From contig NZ_JACHGP010000005.1 of the NCBI RefSeq assembly GCF_014202335.1, forward strand, positions 62,001 through 126,000: a DNA stretch of 64,000 nt, given 5' to 3'. Made by a program: the position numbers and the translations under genes. Origin of the DNA: Mycobacterium sp. AZCC_0083 (GTDB lineage Bacteria > Actinomycetota > Actinomycetes > Mycobacteriales > Mycobacteriaceae). The notes under the pieces are model-generated. The model was not told the origin of the DNA, did not search any database, and worked only from the letters and a program-made list of their open reading frames with translations. How positions within the stretch are numbered: the stretch's first letter is position 1; every line of letters starts with the position of its first letter. Shown here piece after piece: positions 15,917 to 25,400 of the stretch.

Positions 15917-16842
15917 CCTGGTGGGTCGTGGCGATCGCCGGCTGTGTCGCGTTGGCGATCTGCATTGCGGCCGTGTTGTTCCGGCCGATGGACGCCGAGC
16001 GTCGGCAGTTGCGACCACTGGCCAACGTCGGCCGTCTGACCACGCTGCCCGAGTACGTCCTGGCGGCACGCATCCGGTCGTCGTCGATGGTCATCGCGAT
16101 GGTGCTGCTCGTCGTCATCTTCGCCGCCGCGGTCGTCGCCGCCTCGCGCCCGACCGGATTACCCTCGGCAGCAGGCGAATCGGGCGCGGGCCAACCGGAG
16201 GACGTCATGCTGTGCGTCGACGGGCCCGCCACGGATCCCGCCCCGAGTGCAGCGCTGCGCTACTTCGCCGAGCAGGTCAAGACGTTCTCCACTCAGCGCA
16301 TCGGGCTGACCTCGCCGAACCGGCGGGTCGTGCCGCTCACCCGTGACTACCAGTACGCCGCTGGTAAGTTCGCCGGCGCGGACGACGGCTTCGTGGCGCC
16401 GGTGTCCTACGTCGACTACACGGAGGGTGCCGAGGATCTGCTGGCGATGTGCCTGACCGGGTTCCCCGCCTTCGACAAGCCACCTGCACAACGACGTTCG
16501 CTGATCTACGTCGGGCCGGACTCCGATGGCCGTCAGGCTCCACTCTTCACCGCCGACAAGGTCAGGGAGTTGGCCCGGACGGCGGGTGTTCAGGTCAACG
16601 TCGTCCTGACGGGCTCGGACAACGGCACCCTCGCGTCGCTGGCCCGCGACACCGGAGGGCGCGCCTTCTCCGCCGATGCAGGCGTGACCGCACACTTGGC
16701 AAACATCAGGGCCAACCCGCCCGCCGCGGTGCCCACCGACGGCACCACCCCACTCAAGCCGACCGAATCTCCCGACGTACCACTGGCGGTGGCGCTCCTG
16801 GCGGCTCTGATTCTGGCCGCGTGGCCGGTGGTGCGGCGATGA
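15907..16842 (+). CDS. Membrane-anchored VWA-like protein (BatA position) lacking MIDAS residues
   Basis: 311 residues from GTG 15907. Two N-terminal helices (WWVVAIAGCVALAICIAAVLF and SSMVIAMVLLVVIFAAAVVA) and one C-terminal helix (PLAVALLAALILAAWPVV) bracket a soluble domain of about 190 residues. The domain has a Rossmann-like pattern, with VMLCVDGPATD at the site of the metal motif and VNVVLTGSDNGTLASLARDTGGRAF as the last strand and helix. The DxSxS metal triad is absent, so metal-dependent binding is probably lost. Its placement between DUF58 and a second VWA gene defines it as the BatA-like member. Confidence 0.7.
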   Translation: MDLTWWVVAIAGCVALAICIAAVLFRPMDAERRQLRPLANVGRLTTLPEYVLAARIRSSSMVIAMVLLVVIFAAAVVAASRPTGLPSAAGESGAGQPEDVMLCVDGPATDPAPSAALRYFAEQVKTFSTQRIGLTSPNRRVVPLTRDYQYAAGKFAGADDGFVAPVSYVDYTEGAEDLLAMCLTGFPAFDKPPAQRRSLIYVGPDSDGRQAPLFTADKVRELARTAGVQVNVVLTGSDNGTLASLARDTGGRAFSADAGVTAHLANIRANPPAAVPTDGTTPLKPTESPDVPLAVALLAALILAAWPVVRR

Positions 16843-17819
16843 CCCTTCAACCGGTACTGCCCCTGCTGCTGCTCGGCGCCGTCGCTGCCGCGATCGTGGT
16901 TGCCCGCGTCGTCGCATTGCGGCGCTTGACCGCCGCCGGTCGCACGCGCGCCGCTCTCTTGCGTTGGGGCGGCGTGACGCTGGCCGCGCTGCTGCTGCTG
17001 GTGGCGGCCGCACGACCGGTGATCGGCAGCGACGACCAGGGCATCGTCCGCGCCGCCGGGGACGGCGACCCGAACGTGTTCATCGTCGTCGACCGCTCGG
17101 CGGACATGCGCGTTGAAGACCTGGCAGGAGACAAGGAGCGGATGGCCGGTGCGCGCGACGACATCTCGGCTCTGATCGACCGCTATCCCGACGCCCGATT
17201 CGCCGTCATCTCCTTCGCGTCACGCCCGTCGCTGGACTGGCCGCTGTCGGCGGACACCTGGAGCTTGCGGCCGGTGACGTCCGCCATGACGCCGTACGCC
17301 TCGGCGCCCGACGCAGTGGTGCAGACCAACGTCGGTGCTGCGGGGAACGTGCTGCGCTACCAGCTCATCGGGGCAAGGCAGCAGTTCCCGCGGGCGCAGA
17401 ACCTGGTCTTCTACCTCGGCGCGGGTGCGTCCGAAACCCAAGTCCCCCAGCGACAATTCGAGCTGCCCGAGGGAGCGGTGGACGGCGGAGCGGTGCTCGG
17501 CTACGGCAGCGCCGATGGCGGACCCATTCCAGGGACCGACGTCGCACGGTCGGCGATCGACGAGCAGGCGTTGCGCGGCGTCGCCGATCAGATCGGCGTG
17601 CCCTACGTCCCGCGCGACGGCACCACACCGCTGGCCGGAGTTCTTCAGGACCAGGGCACCGTGATCGGGCCGCCACCACCGGTCGCAGCGCCTGCCGGCA
17701 GGATCGAGTTGTATTGGGCGCCTGCGATCGGCGCCGCGATCCTGGTCTTGATCGAGCTCTACCTGGTGCTGCTCGAGTTCCGGCGGACCCGGCTGGCCAA
17801 CGCGGACGTGGTCGTATGA
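16839..17819 (+). CDS. Membrane-anchored VWA-domain protein (BatA/BatB-like)
   Basis: 326 residues from ATG 16839, overlapping the previous stop by 4 bp. Two N-terminal membrane helices precede a VWA domain: VFIVVDRSADM (MIDAS loop, D-R-S-A-D in place of DxSxS), FAVISFASRPSLDWPLSAD, and VFYLGAGASE. A C-terminal helix, IGAAILVLIELYLVLLEF, anchors it again. It is a likely client of the MoxR ATPase. The MIDAS is only partly conserved. Confidence 0.8.
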   Translation: MTLQPVLPLLLLGAVAAAIVVARVVALRRLTAAGRTRAALLRWGGVTLAALLLLVAAARPVIGSDDQGIVRAAGDGDPNVFIVVDRSADMRVEDLAGDKERMAGARDDISALIDRYPDARFAVISFASRPSLDWPLSADTWSLRPVTSAMTPYASAPDAVVQTNVGAAGNVLRYQLIGARQQFPRAQNLVFYLGAGASETQVPQRQFELPEGAVDGGAVLGYGSADGGPIPGTDVARSAIDEQALRGVADQIGVPYVPRDGTTPLAGVLQDQGTVIGPPPPVAAPAGRIELYWAPAIGAAILVLIELYLVLLEFRRTRLANADVVV

Positions 17820-18568
17820 CCCTTCGGGCGAGCGGAGCGACGGGGGAATGTTCACGGCTGCGTCTGCGGCGACGGCTGCTGGTGTTCTCCGCACCCGTCG
17901 CGCTGCTGCTGGTGATCGTGCTGCTGAAGCTGTGTTCGGTCGTGATCGCCGGTGGTCTTGCCGCGTCCGACTTCGCGCGGAAGGACACTGGCGCACTTCG
18001 GACCGAGGTTGCAACGCTCAACGCGCTTAACGTCGTGGAGCCCGCGAAGGCGTTCTTCGCCGCAGGCGATCTCGCGGTGCTCGACGGCCGCCTCGAGGAT
18101 GCCGATGGCCAATTCTCCGAGGCGCTGGCGCGTACTGCGCCCGCAGAGTCCTGCGCCACGCGGGTCAACCTCGAACTCGTCCGAGAAACGCTCGGCGACA
18201 AGGCAGCCGGGGTGCTCGACGTCGAGACGGCCGTCGTCCGCTATCGCAGCGCGCTGGCCGCCGTGAAAGACGCCCCCGCCGAATGCTTCGAGGGTAACGC
18301 CGATCCCGATCAGGAGCGGCGCGTCGTCCGCAACGAGGCGGCCGCCCGGCTCAACGACAAGATCGACGACTTGCAGGCCGCGCCCCCAATGCCGCCGCCC
18401 GCGGCCGTCCCTCCGCCCCCGCCACCGCCACCCCCGCCACCTGCTGGCGAATCCGCGCCCGACGAACGGGATCCCCGCCTGCGGTTGAACCCGGACTCGG
18501 GGGATCCGCTGGAACGCCTGCAGCAGATCCTGCGGGATGCGGCGGCTGCGCAGCGCGGTGGCGGATGA
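17816..18568 (+). CDS. Membrane-anchored TPR-like protein with polyproline linker, last gene of the MoxR operon
   Basis: 250 residues from ATG 17816, overlapping the VWA gene by 4 bp. An N-terminal helix (LLVFSAPVALLLVIVLLKL) is followed by a helical repeat region with FFAAGDLAVLDGRLEDADGQ and YRSALAAVKDAPAECF, resembling tetratricopeptide pairs of BatC-like proteins. Beyond it lies a run of eleven prolines near residue 210 and a short C-terminal helix. Codons 4-11 are encoded by one copy of the G-rich repeat element (17826-17846), an unusual place for it. Confidence 0.7.
   Translation: MTLRASGATGECSRLRLRRRLLVFSAPVALLLVIVLLKLCSVVIAGGLAASDFARKDTGALRTEVATLNALNVVEPAKAFFAAGDLAVLDGRLEDADGQFSEALARTAPAESCATRVNLELVRETLGDKAAGVLDVETAVVRYRSALAAVKDAPAECFEGNADPDQERRVVRNEAAARLNDKIDDLQAAPPMPPPAAVPPPPPPPPPPPAGESAPDERDPRLRLNPDSGDPLERLQQILRDAAAAQRGGG
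17826..17846 (+). repeat. G-rich dispersed repeat, copy 1 (inside a coding region)
   Basis: GGGCGAGCGGAGCGACGGGGG. The same core is found at 22413, 28081 (inverted), 40931 (inverted) and three times at 47811. Here it encodes RASGATGE at the start of the TPR-like protein. Confidence 0.7.
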
Positions 18569-18652
18569 CCCACCGACGAAACTCGTCCACTCTGCGCTGA
18601 GGGTGTGCGCCACTCGCAGTTTCACGCCCTGGTCACAGAGTGAACGACTCGG

Positions 18653-19442
18653 CTAGACGACCGGAGGGAGATGCTGCGCCACCGACGGCTCGGCGGCAAT
18701 CAGCCCGTTGCGCGCCCGCCACTCGTTCAATGCCCGGGCCAGCACACCGTCGGGGTCGCCAGCACGTAGCTCCGTGAGCAGGACCTGCCGCTTGAGGCCG
18801 CCTTCGGCGGACTGAATGCCCTGCGACCCCAACGATTCCACGGCATCGGACAACCGCTCGACGATCGGCGCCGCTGCCCGACCGGGGACGGTGATCCGCG
18901 CCCACGGTCCCGCCACGTCGATCGTCTCGGACGCGGCCGGACGTTCGGCATAGGCAGAACCACACCGCCGCCCCGCCCCGTGTCGGTGGCCACGTGAGCG
19001 GCAGCGGTGGCGTCCTGCGCAGCTCCCAACCCGGCTCTGCGGTGGTGTCGGCCCACGCGAAGTTCGAAGCCTGCTGGACCGCTGCGCCACTGAGATGCAG
19101 GTCAGGATCGGGAGCACCGCCGCGGAAGATACGCGACGACCGTCGGGCCATCGCGGCCGCGGGCGGTGAGGCGCCAAGCAGCGGGGCCACCACCAGCCAC
19201 CCCCAGAGCCAACCGGGCCAGATCCCGCCGTCCGCCAGTGCGGCGAACAGGGTTGAGGCCGCCTGACCCAGCCACAGCGGGCCGACGTAGACCAGCGCCG
19301 CAAAGCCCACCGCAACGCGGCCCTCCCAGACCATGTCCGGATCACTCTGCGTCGCAAGCGGACTCACCAGGAACGCCAACACGATGCACACGGCAAGGCC
19401 AAGCACCAGCGCGAGGGCGTCGACACCACCCACGTGCGTCAC
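18653..19442 (-). pseudogene. Membrane protein with a frameshift near its middle
   Basis: GTG 19442 overlaps the NmrA-type gene's stop by 4 bp (GTGA). The first frame encodes four membrane segments, including ALVLGLAVCIVLAFLV, VGFAALVYVGPLWLGQAAS and GWLWGWLVVAPLLGAS, then a soluble stretch to WPPTRGGAA. Sensible sequence then continues in a different frame: YAERPAASETIDVAGPWARI to the stop at 18653 (LPPVV). The switch falls in the GC run around 18965-18985, where a one-base slip would reconnect both halves into about 262 residues. This may be a real mutation or an assembly error. I do not recognise the family. Confidence 0.65.
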
Positions 19443-20281
19443 GGCGCGAGCGCTTCCTCGAGAGTCCTTGGCCGGGAGCCCTGCAACGCCGCGACGTCGT
19501 CGGAGACCGCGGCGCACGAACCGTCGGCAACGGCCGTGTAGGTGCTCACCCAGGCATCCAGCTGCCACTGCTCGACGTCGTGGGCGGCCGCCCTCGTTGC
19601 GTACGCCTCCTCGATGGTCTGGTTCTCGAAACTCAGCTCGCGGCCCAGCACCGCGCCCGCGCGCGCAGCGACCTCGGTGAGGGTGAGGGCCTCGGGACCG
19701 GTGAGCGTGTACGTGGCGCCGGTGTGACGGTCGGGGTCACGTAGGACGACGGAGGCAACGTCGGCGACATCGGCCCGCGCGACCGCCGCAACGCGGCCGT
19801 CTCCTGCCGGGCCACGGATCACTCCCGATTCATCGGCGAAGGCGGGCAGCAGGTCTGCGTAGAAATTGTCGCGAAGGAAGGCGAAATCCATCCCGCTCTG
19901 TCGGATCGCTTCTTCGGCATCGTGGTGGTCGCGGCCGAGGGTGAACGTCGCATCGGCAGCCGCCCCGGCGAACGACGTGTATACGAGATGCCGTACTCCG
20001 GCCGACGCGGCAGCCCGGATGAACGTCCGGTGTTGCTCGCGCCGGTCGGGCGCTTCGGCAGCCGAGACCATGAACAGCACCTCGATGCCGCGCAGCGCCG
20101 CCACGGCGGCAGCCTCGTCGGCGTACTCGCAGTTGCGCACCTGCAGACCGAGATCCGGTGCCCGAGTGGGATCCCGGACCACCAGCACGGGGGCGTAGTG
20201 CGCCAATCGGTGTGCGACCAGTCCGCCGACGGCGCCGGTGGACCCGGTGATACCAAGCAGTGGCTGCGGTCGCACCGTCAC
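19439..20281 (-). CDS. NmrA-like NAD(P)H-binding reductase (QorB/QOR2 type)
   Basis: 280 residues from GTG 20281. The Rossmann motif GITGSTGAVGG lies at the N-terminus, with VVRDPTRAPDLG selecting NADPH and FAFLRDNFYADLLPAF near residue 140. The C-terminal LTGPEALTLTEVAARAGAVLGRE segment is typical of NAD(P)H:quinone oxidoreductase 2. It should reduce quinones or related carbonyl compounds. The frame stays open for 57 codons upstream of 20281, but that stretch does not belong to the family. It is followed, with 4-bp overlap, by the frameshifted membrane gene. Confidence 0.82.
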   Translation of the reverse strand: MTVRPQPLLGITGSTGAVGGLVAHRLAHYAPVLVVRDPTRAPDLGLQVRNCEYADEAAAVAALRGIEVLFMVSAAEAPDRREQHRTFIRAAASAGVRHLVYTSFAGAAADATFTLGRDHHDAEEAIRQSGMDFAFLRDNFYADLLPAFADESGVIRGPAGDGRVAAVARADVADVASVVLRDPDRHTGATYTLTGPEALTLTEVAARAGAVLGRELSFENQTIEEAYATRAAAHDVEQWQLDAWVSTYTAVADGSCAAVSDDVAALQGSRPRTLEEALAP

Positions 20282-20596
20282 GCTGGTGAAGTCTTTCTGC
20301 CAGGTCGCAGCGCCACTTTCGCTTGGGAACATCCGCTCGAGCTGGGCGTCGGCGAGCGGCCACAGCAGCGGCTCGGCCTCGGCTTCGGTGGGCGCCGCGT
20401 CTCGCTCGACCACACACTCGACAAGGCCGGTATACCGCAGGTCGTGGCACACGAACCAGCCGCCGATGCGATGGAGACCGACGCCGTCACCCTAGGGCAG
20501 CGAGATCGTTGCACTTGAGCAGATTCTCGGTACATCTGGTGTTAACACGGCCGACTGATTCCACCCCTCGTTTTCCACGCGCGACGGCGCCGGAGG

Positions 20597-20620
20597 GTGT
20601 TGACTGACCAACACGTTTGA
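20597..20620. promoter_or_regulatory. Inverted repeat GTGTTG-N6-CAACAC, possible operator
   Basis: GTGTTG at 20597-20602 and CAACAC at 20609-20614 form a perfect inverted repeat with a 6-bp spacer, 30 bp upstream of the small membrane protein and permease genes. The overlapping 14-mer at 20607-20620 matches the KstR consensus except at its first base. A local regulator is not encoded nearby. Confidence 0.4.
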
Positions 20621-20644
20621 TTCGGCACTATCGAGGTGAGTCTC

Positions 20645-20896
20645 ATGGCACGCATTGATTTGTTTGCGAAGATTCCATTGATCGGGATGTCCCTGGTGTT
20701 CCTGGCGATGTTCATCGTCGCGGTCACCGCGTATCTTCACGCCGGGTGGTATTCGATCATCGGCTACGCGATTGCGGCCGTGGTCGCCGTGTGCGGCTTC
20801 GTGATGACGTTTCGTGACGTCAGCGATACGCCGGGACCTCCGGAGCAATGGGATGCCCGAGGTAACCCCGTTGATCCTGCGTCACCCGGAAACTGA
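20645..20896 (+). CDS. Small two-TM membrane protein
   Basis: 83 residues from ATG 20645, preceded by GAGGTGAG; an in-frame GTG at 20636 lies within that ribosome binding site. Two hydrophobic segments, [20 protein letters not shown] and [19 protein letters not shown], are followed by a polar tail ([11 protein letters not shown]). It is 20 bp upstream of the permease gene and probably shares its transcript. I do not recognise a family. Confidence 0.7.
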   Translation: MARIDLFAKIPLIGMSLVFLAMFIVAVTAYLHAGWYSIIGYAIAAVVAVCGFVMTFRDVSDTPGPPEQWDARGNPVDPASPGN

Positions 20897-20916
20897 CTAG
20901 AGCGAGGATTGCTTCG

Positions 20917-22404
20917 ATGACCACTGAACCCAAGCCGTCGGTGTACGACAACTCCGCTCTGAAGGCGGAGGACGAGGGTTACCACAAGGGCCTCAAGCCC
21001 CGGCAGCTGCAGATGATCGCGATCGGCGGTGCCATCGGCACCGGACTGTTCCTCGGTGCCGGCAGCCGACTACACAACGCCGGACCGGGCCTGTTCTTGA
21101 GCTACGCGTTCTGCGGCATCTTCGTCTTCCTGATCCTGCGGGCGCTGGGTGAACTCGTGCTGCACCGGCCGTCGTCGGGGTCCTTCGTGTCGTATGCGCG
21201 CGAGTTCCTCGGCGAGAAGGCGGCGTTCGTCGCCGGCTGGATGTACTGGCTGAACTGGGCGTTCACGGCCATTGTCGACTCGACGGCGATCGCCACCTAT
21301 TTTCACTACTGGACGTCCTTCGGGAGCGTCCCGCAGTGGCTGATCGCCCTGCTCGCGTTGGCGGCCGTGGTGGGCATAAACCTCATCTCGGTCACCCTGT
21401 TCGGGGAGCTCGAGTTCTGGGCTGCGGCCATCAAAGTCCTTGCGCTGATCACATTTCTGGTCGCAGGCACCATCTTCCTTGCCGGCCGCTACAAGATTGA
21501 AGGACAGCCAACCGGCTTCAGCGTGATCGCCGACAACGGCGGGCTCTTCCCCCACGGTGCCTTCCCATTGGTGATCGTCATGTCCGGTGTCGTATTTGCC
21601 TATGCTGCAGTCGAACTCGTCGGAACCGCGGCCGGTGAGACTGCCCATCCGCACAAGATCATGCCGCGTGCGATCAACTCGGTGATCGCACGTATCGCGG
21701 TCTTCTACGTCGGTTCACTGTTCCTGCTGGCCCTTCTTCTCCCGTACACCACCTACAAGGCAGGCGAGAGCCCGTTCGTCACGTTCTTCTCCCGAATCGG
21801 GTTCGAGGGCGCGGGCACGATCATGAACATCGTCGTGCTGACCGCCGCATTCTCCAGCCTCAACGCCGGGTTGTACTCGACCGGCCGGATCCTGCGGTCG
21901 ATGGCAATGAACGGCAGCGCACCGAAGTTCACGGCGAAGATGTCCAGCCGCGGCGTGCCGTACGGCGGAATATTCCTGACCGCGGCCGTCGGGCTGTTCG
22001 GCGTCGTCCTCAACCTTCTCGTGCCCGGCCAGGCGTTCGAGATCGTGCTCAACATCGCGGCCCTCGGCATCATCGCGTCCTGGGCCACCATCGTCATCTG
22101 TCAGATCCAGCTCTACCGCTGGGCGAAGCGCGGCATCCTGGAGCGGCCGGTATTCCAGTTGTGGGGCTCGCCGTACACCGGCTATCTCACGTTGGCGTTC
22201 CTGTTCGGCGTCGTCGTGCTGATGGCGTTCGATCCTCCGATCGGCACCTGGACGGTTGCCTCACTGATCCTCATCATCCCTGCACTCATCGCCGGGTGGT
22301 ACGCGGTCCGTGGACGGGTGCTGGCCGTCGCGCAGGAGCGCATCGGCTACACCGGTGAATTCCCGACCGTCGCCAACCGGCCTCCGCCGGGTGACGACGA
22401 GTAG
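20917..22404 (+). CDS. ansP: Amino-acid permease, APC superfamily (AnsP-like)
   Basis: 495 residues with about 12 membrane helices. The N-terminal [26 protein letters not shown] is the amino-acid permease signature in helix 1. [23 protein letters not shown] follows helix 6, with the conserved Glu of the amino acid:H+ symporters. Among APC members the overall pattern is closest to L-asparagine permeases (AnsP1/AnsP2) of mycobacteria, so it should import asparagine or a related amino acid across the cytoplasmic membrane. Specificity is inferred, not proven. Confidence 0.8.
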   Translation: MTTEPKPSVYDNSALKAEDEGYHKGLKPRQLQMIAIGGAIGTGLFLGAGSRLHNAGPGLFLSYAFCGIFVFLILRALGELVLHRPSSGSFVSYAREFLGEKAAFVAGWMYWLNWAFTAIVDSTAIATYFHYWTSFGSVPQWLIALLALAAVVGINLISVTLFGELEFWAAAIKVLALITFLVAGTIFLAGRYKIEGQPTGFSVIADNGGLFPHGAFPLVIVMSGVVFAYAAVELVGTAAGETAHPHKIMPRAINSVIARIAVFYVGSLFLLALLLPYTTYKAGESPFVTFFSRIGFEGAGTIMNIVVLTAAFSSLNAGLYSTGRILRSMAMNGSAPKFTAKMSSRGVPYGGIFLTAAVGLFGVVLNLLVPGQAFEIVLNIAALGIIASWATIVICQIQLYRWAKRGILERPVFQLWGSPYTGYLTLAFLFGVVVLMAFDPPIGTWTVASLILIIPALIAGWYAVRGRVLAVAQERIGYTGEFPTVANRPPPGDDE

Positions 22405-22441
22405 GCCTTTCGGGGGCGAGCGAAGCGACGGGGAAAGGCTT
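22403..22441. terminator. Hairpin between convergent ansP and hrpA containing a G-rich repeat copy
   Basis: GCCTTTC at 22405-22411 pairs with GAAAGGC at 22433-22439, extendable by two further pairs. The loop is exactly one copy of the dispersed G-rich element (22413-22433, with a GCGAAGCGA core). The 35-bp gap between the two stop codons is wholly occupied by it. No U-tract follows, as is usual in mycobacteria. It is probably a bidirectional terminator. Confidence 0.55.
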
Positions 22442-25400
22442 AAGCCCCGACGGCGTCGATCGCGCGGTAGATGCGTTGTTCGCTGACTGAGCGTGCGGTG
22501 CCGAGCTGTTGGGCCCACAGGCTCACGCGGAGTTCCTCGATCATCCGCGCGATGTCGCGCACGTCGTCGGCGGCCGCACGCCCCGGTGACAGTGCCTTGA
22601 CGAGGTCGTCGTAGGCGTCCTGTACCGCATGCACGCGCAGCATGAGATCGCGGTCGGCGTTGACCGCGTGCGGCAGCCGGTCGAGTCTGCGGCTGATGGC
22701 GGTCAGGTACCGGGTGAGGTCGGCAAGGCGCGCGACGCCGGTGGCCGTGACGAACGCCGGTGGCAGGAGTCTGGCCAGCTGGGCCCGCACGTCGGCGACC
22801 GCGTCGGCCTGCGCGGGCAGCGCCTTGTCGGGCAATGCGAGCTGAACGTCATTCCATGCGGCGAGCACCTTTTCGACGCGGCCGACGACGTCCAGCGCGG
22901 TCGGCACCAGGGTGGCGGCAACCCTGTCCCGTAGCGCAACGAACGCATCCCGCGTCCACGCAGGAGCGGGCACCAACAGGTCCACCGCGGCGTCGGCGCA
23001 GTCTTCGAGCAATGCGGTCAGCGAGCCGTCCGGATTGGCGCCGAGCAGCAAACGCGTCCGGGGATTCAACGCCCGCTCAACGGCTTTGACCGGTGAGGTG
23101 ACGGCCAGCCGCAGCAACCGGCGGGTACCGGGACCCATCGCCGAGCCCTGCTCCACTTGCGTGGCGAACACGCGCACGTCGACGCCGGAACCCGCTTCGA
23201 CCAACGCGGGGAACCCACGCACCGTGTGACTTCCGGCAGTGCGCTCCACGATGCGCTGCAGTTCGGCCAGGTCGTCGGGCCAGGTGCGCAATCCGGTTCG
23301 CTCAAGGCCGCTCGCGACAGCACCCGCCACCGCCTTCCGCACCGGCGCGGCCAGCCGTTCCTGCAACGCGTCGAGGTCCTTGCCGCGAGCCACCTCGGCG
23401 CCACCGGATTCGACGGCGAACGTCACCCGCAGATGGGCGGGGATCTTCTCGATGTCGAAAGCGTCGATCGGCACCAGTACCCCTGTGCGCCTACGCAATT
23501 CGCCCTGCAGCGCCTGCAGCAGCGGTGCGCCATCCGGATCGAGCGTGGCGAGCAAGGCGCGGGCGGTGTCGGGTGCGGGAACGAAGTTGCGGCGCAGGTC
23601 CTTCGGCAGGGACCGGATCAGCTCGGTGATCAGTTCTTCGCGCAATGCCGGTACGTGCCAGGCCAATTCGTCGCCACCCAGTCGGGGAAGCACCTCGACG
23701 GGTACGTGCACGGTGATGCCGTCATCCTCGGCACCCGGCTCGAACCGGTAGGTGATGGGCAGTGACAGGTCGCCCGCTTGCCAGGTGTCCGGTCGATCGG
23801 CGTCGTCGTCGTTGCGCAGCAGGTCATTCCGCGTGAACGTCAGTAGGTCCGGTGTACGGTGCCGTTGCTTCTTCCACCAGGCGTCGAAGTGCCTGGCCGA
23901 GACCACGTCGGCGGGAACCCGCGCGTCGTATAGGGCGTAGATCTCGTCGTCGCCGACCAGCAGATCCCTGCGGCGGGCCCGCTCCTCGATCTCGGCGAGT
24001 TCTTCGAGCAGGCTGGCGTTGTCGCGGAAGAAGTGGTGACGGGTCTGCCAGTCACCCTCGACGAGCGCACCGCGGATGAACAGCTCCCTCGCCAGCACCG
24101 GGTCAATCTGCGAGTACCCGACGCGGCGTCGCGGCACCAGCGGCAAGCCGTACAGCGTGACGCGTTCGAACGCGGTGGCGGAGCCGCGCTTGGCGTCCCA
24201 GTGCGGCTCACTGTAGGTGCGCTGAACGAGATGCGCGGCAACACGTTCCACGGCCTCCGGCTCGATGCGCGCGGCGATCCGGCCATAGAGGCGGCTGGTC
24301 TCGACCAGGTCGGCGACGACGATCCAGCGCGGCGGCCGCTTGGTGAGCACCGAGCCGGGTGCAAGCACGAACTTCGAGTTGCGTGCGCCCTGATAGTCCC
24401 GCGTCTCGCCCTCCCGCACGCCGATGTGGGAAAGCAGCCCGGCGGTCAGCGCCGCGTGCACGCGTGCCGCATCGGCCGGCTCGTCCTGCTCGCGGATGCC
24501 CATGTCGCGCGCGATGCTGCGCAGCTGGCCGACGAGGTCCTGCCATTCCCTGATGCGCAGGTAGTGCAGGAACTCCTCGCGGCACATCCTCCGAAACGAG
24601 CTGCCGGACCGCTCCTTTCGCTGCTCACCCAGGTAGTTCCAGAGGTTGAGGAAGGAGACGAAGTCGGAGTGCTCGTCGGCGAACCGGGCGTGTTTCTGCC
24701 GTGCCGCCTCTTCCCGGTCGGCGGGCCGCTCCCGCGGGTCGGGGATCGACAACGCCGCGGCAAGCACCAGCACCTCGCGCACACAGTTCTCGGCGTCGGC
24801 CTGCAGGATCATCCTGCCGATGCGTGGATCCAGCGGCAGCTGAGCAAGCCGGCGGCCCAGAGCCGTGATCGCCCCGTGCTCGTCGAACCCTCCGAGTTCT
24901 TGCAGCAGCTGCACGCCGTCGCGGACGCTGCGCTTGTCGGGCGGGTCGAGGAACGGGAAGTCCTCCATGTCGCCAAGGCCAAGGGCGGCCATCTGCAGGA
25001 TCACCGCCGCGAGGTTGGTCCGCAGAATCTCGGGATCGGTGTAGCGGGGCCGGGATTCGAAGTCCTCCTCCGAATAGAGGCGGATGCACACACCGGGCGC
25101 CACGCGTCCCGACCGGCCGGCCCGTTGTGCGGCCGATGCCTGCGAGATGGGCTCGATGGGCAGGCGCTGCACCTTGGTCCGTCGGCTGTAGCGGGAGATG
25201 CGCGCGGTGCCGGGGTCGACGACGTAGCGGACGCCGGGCACGGTGAGCGAGGTCTCGGCGACGTTGGTGGCGAGCACGACGCGCCGACCGGAGTGCGGTG
25301 CAAACACCTTCTGCTGCTCGGCCGTTGGCAGCCGCGCGTACAGCGGCAGCACCTCGGTGTGCTTCAGGGTGGCGCGCAGTGCTTCTGCGGTATCACGGAT

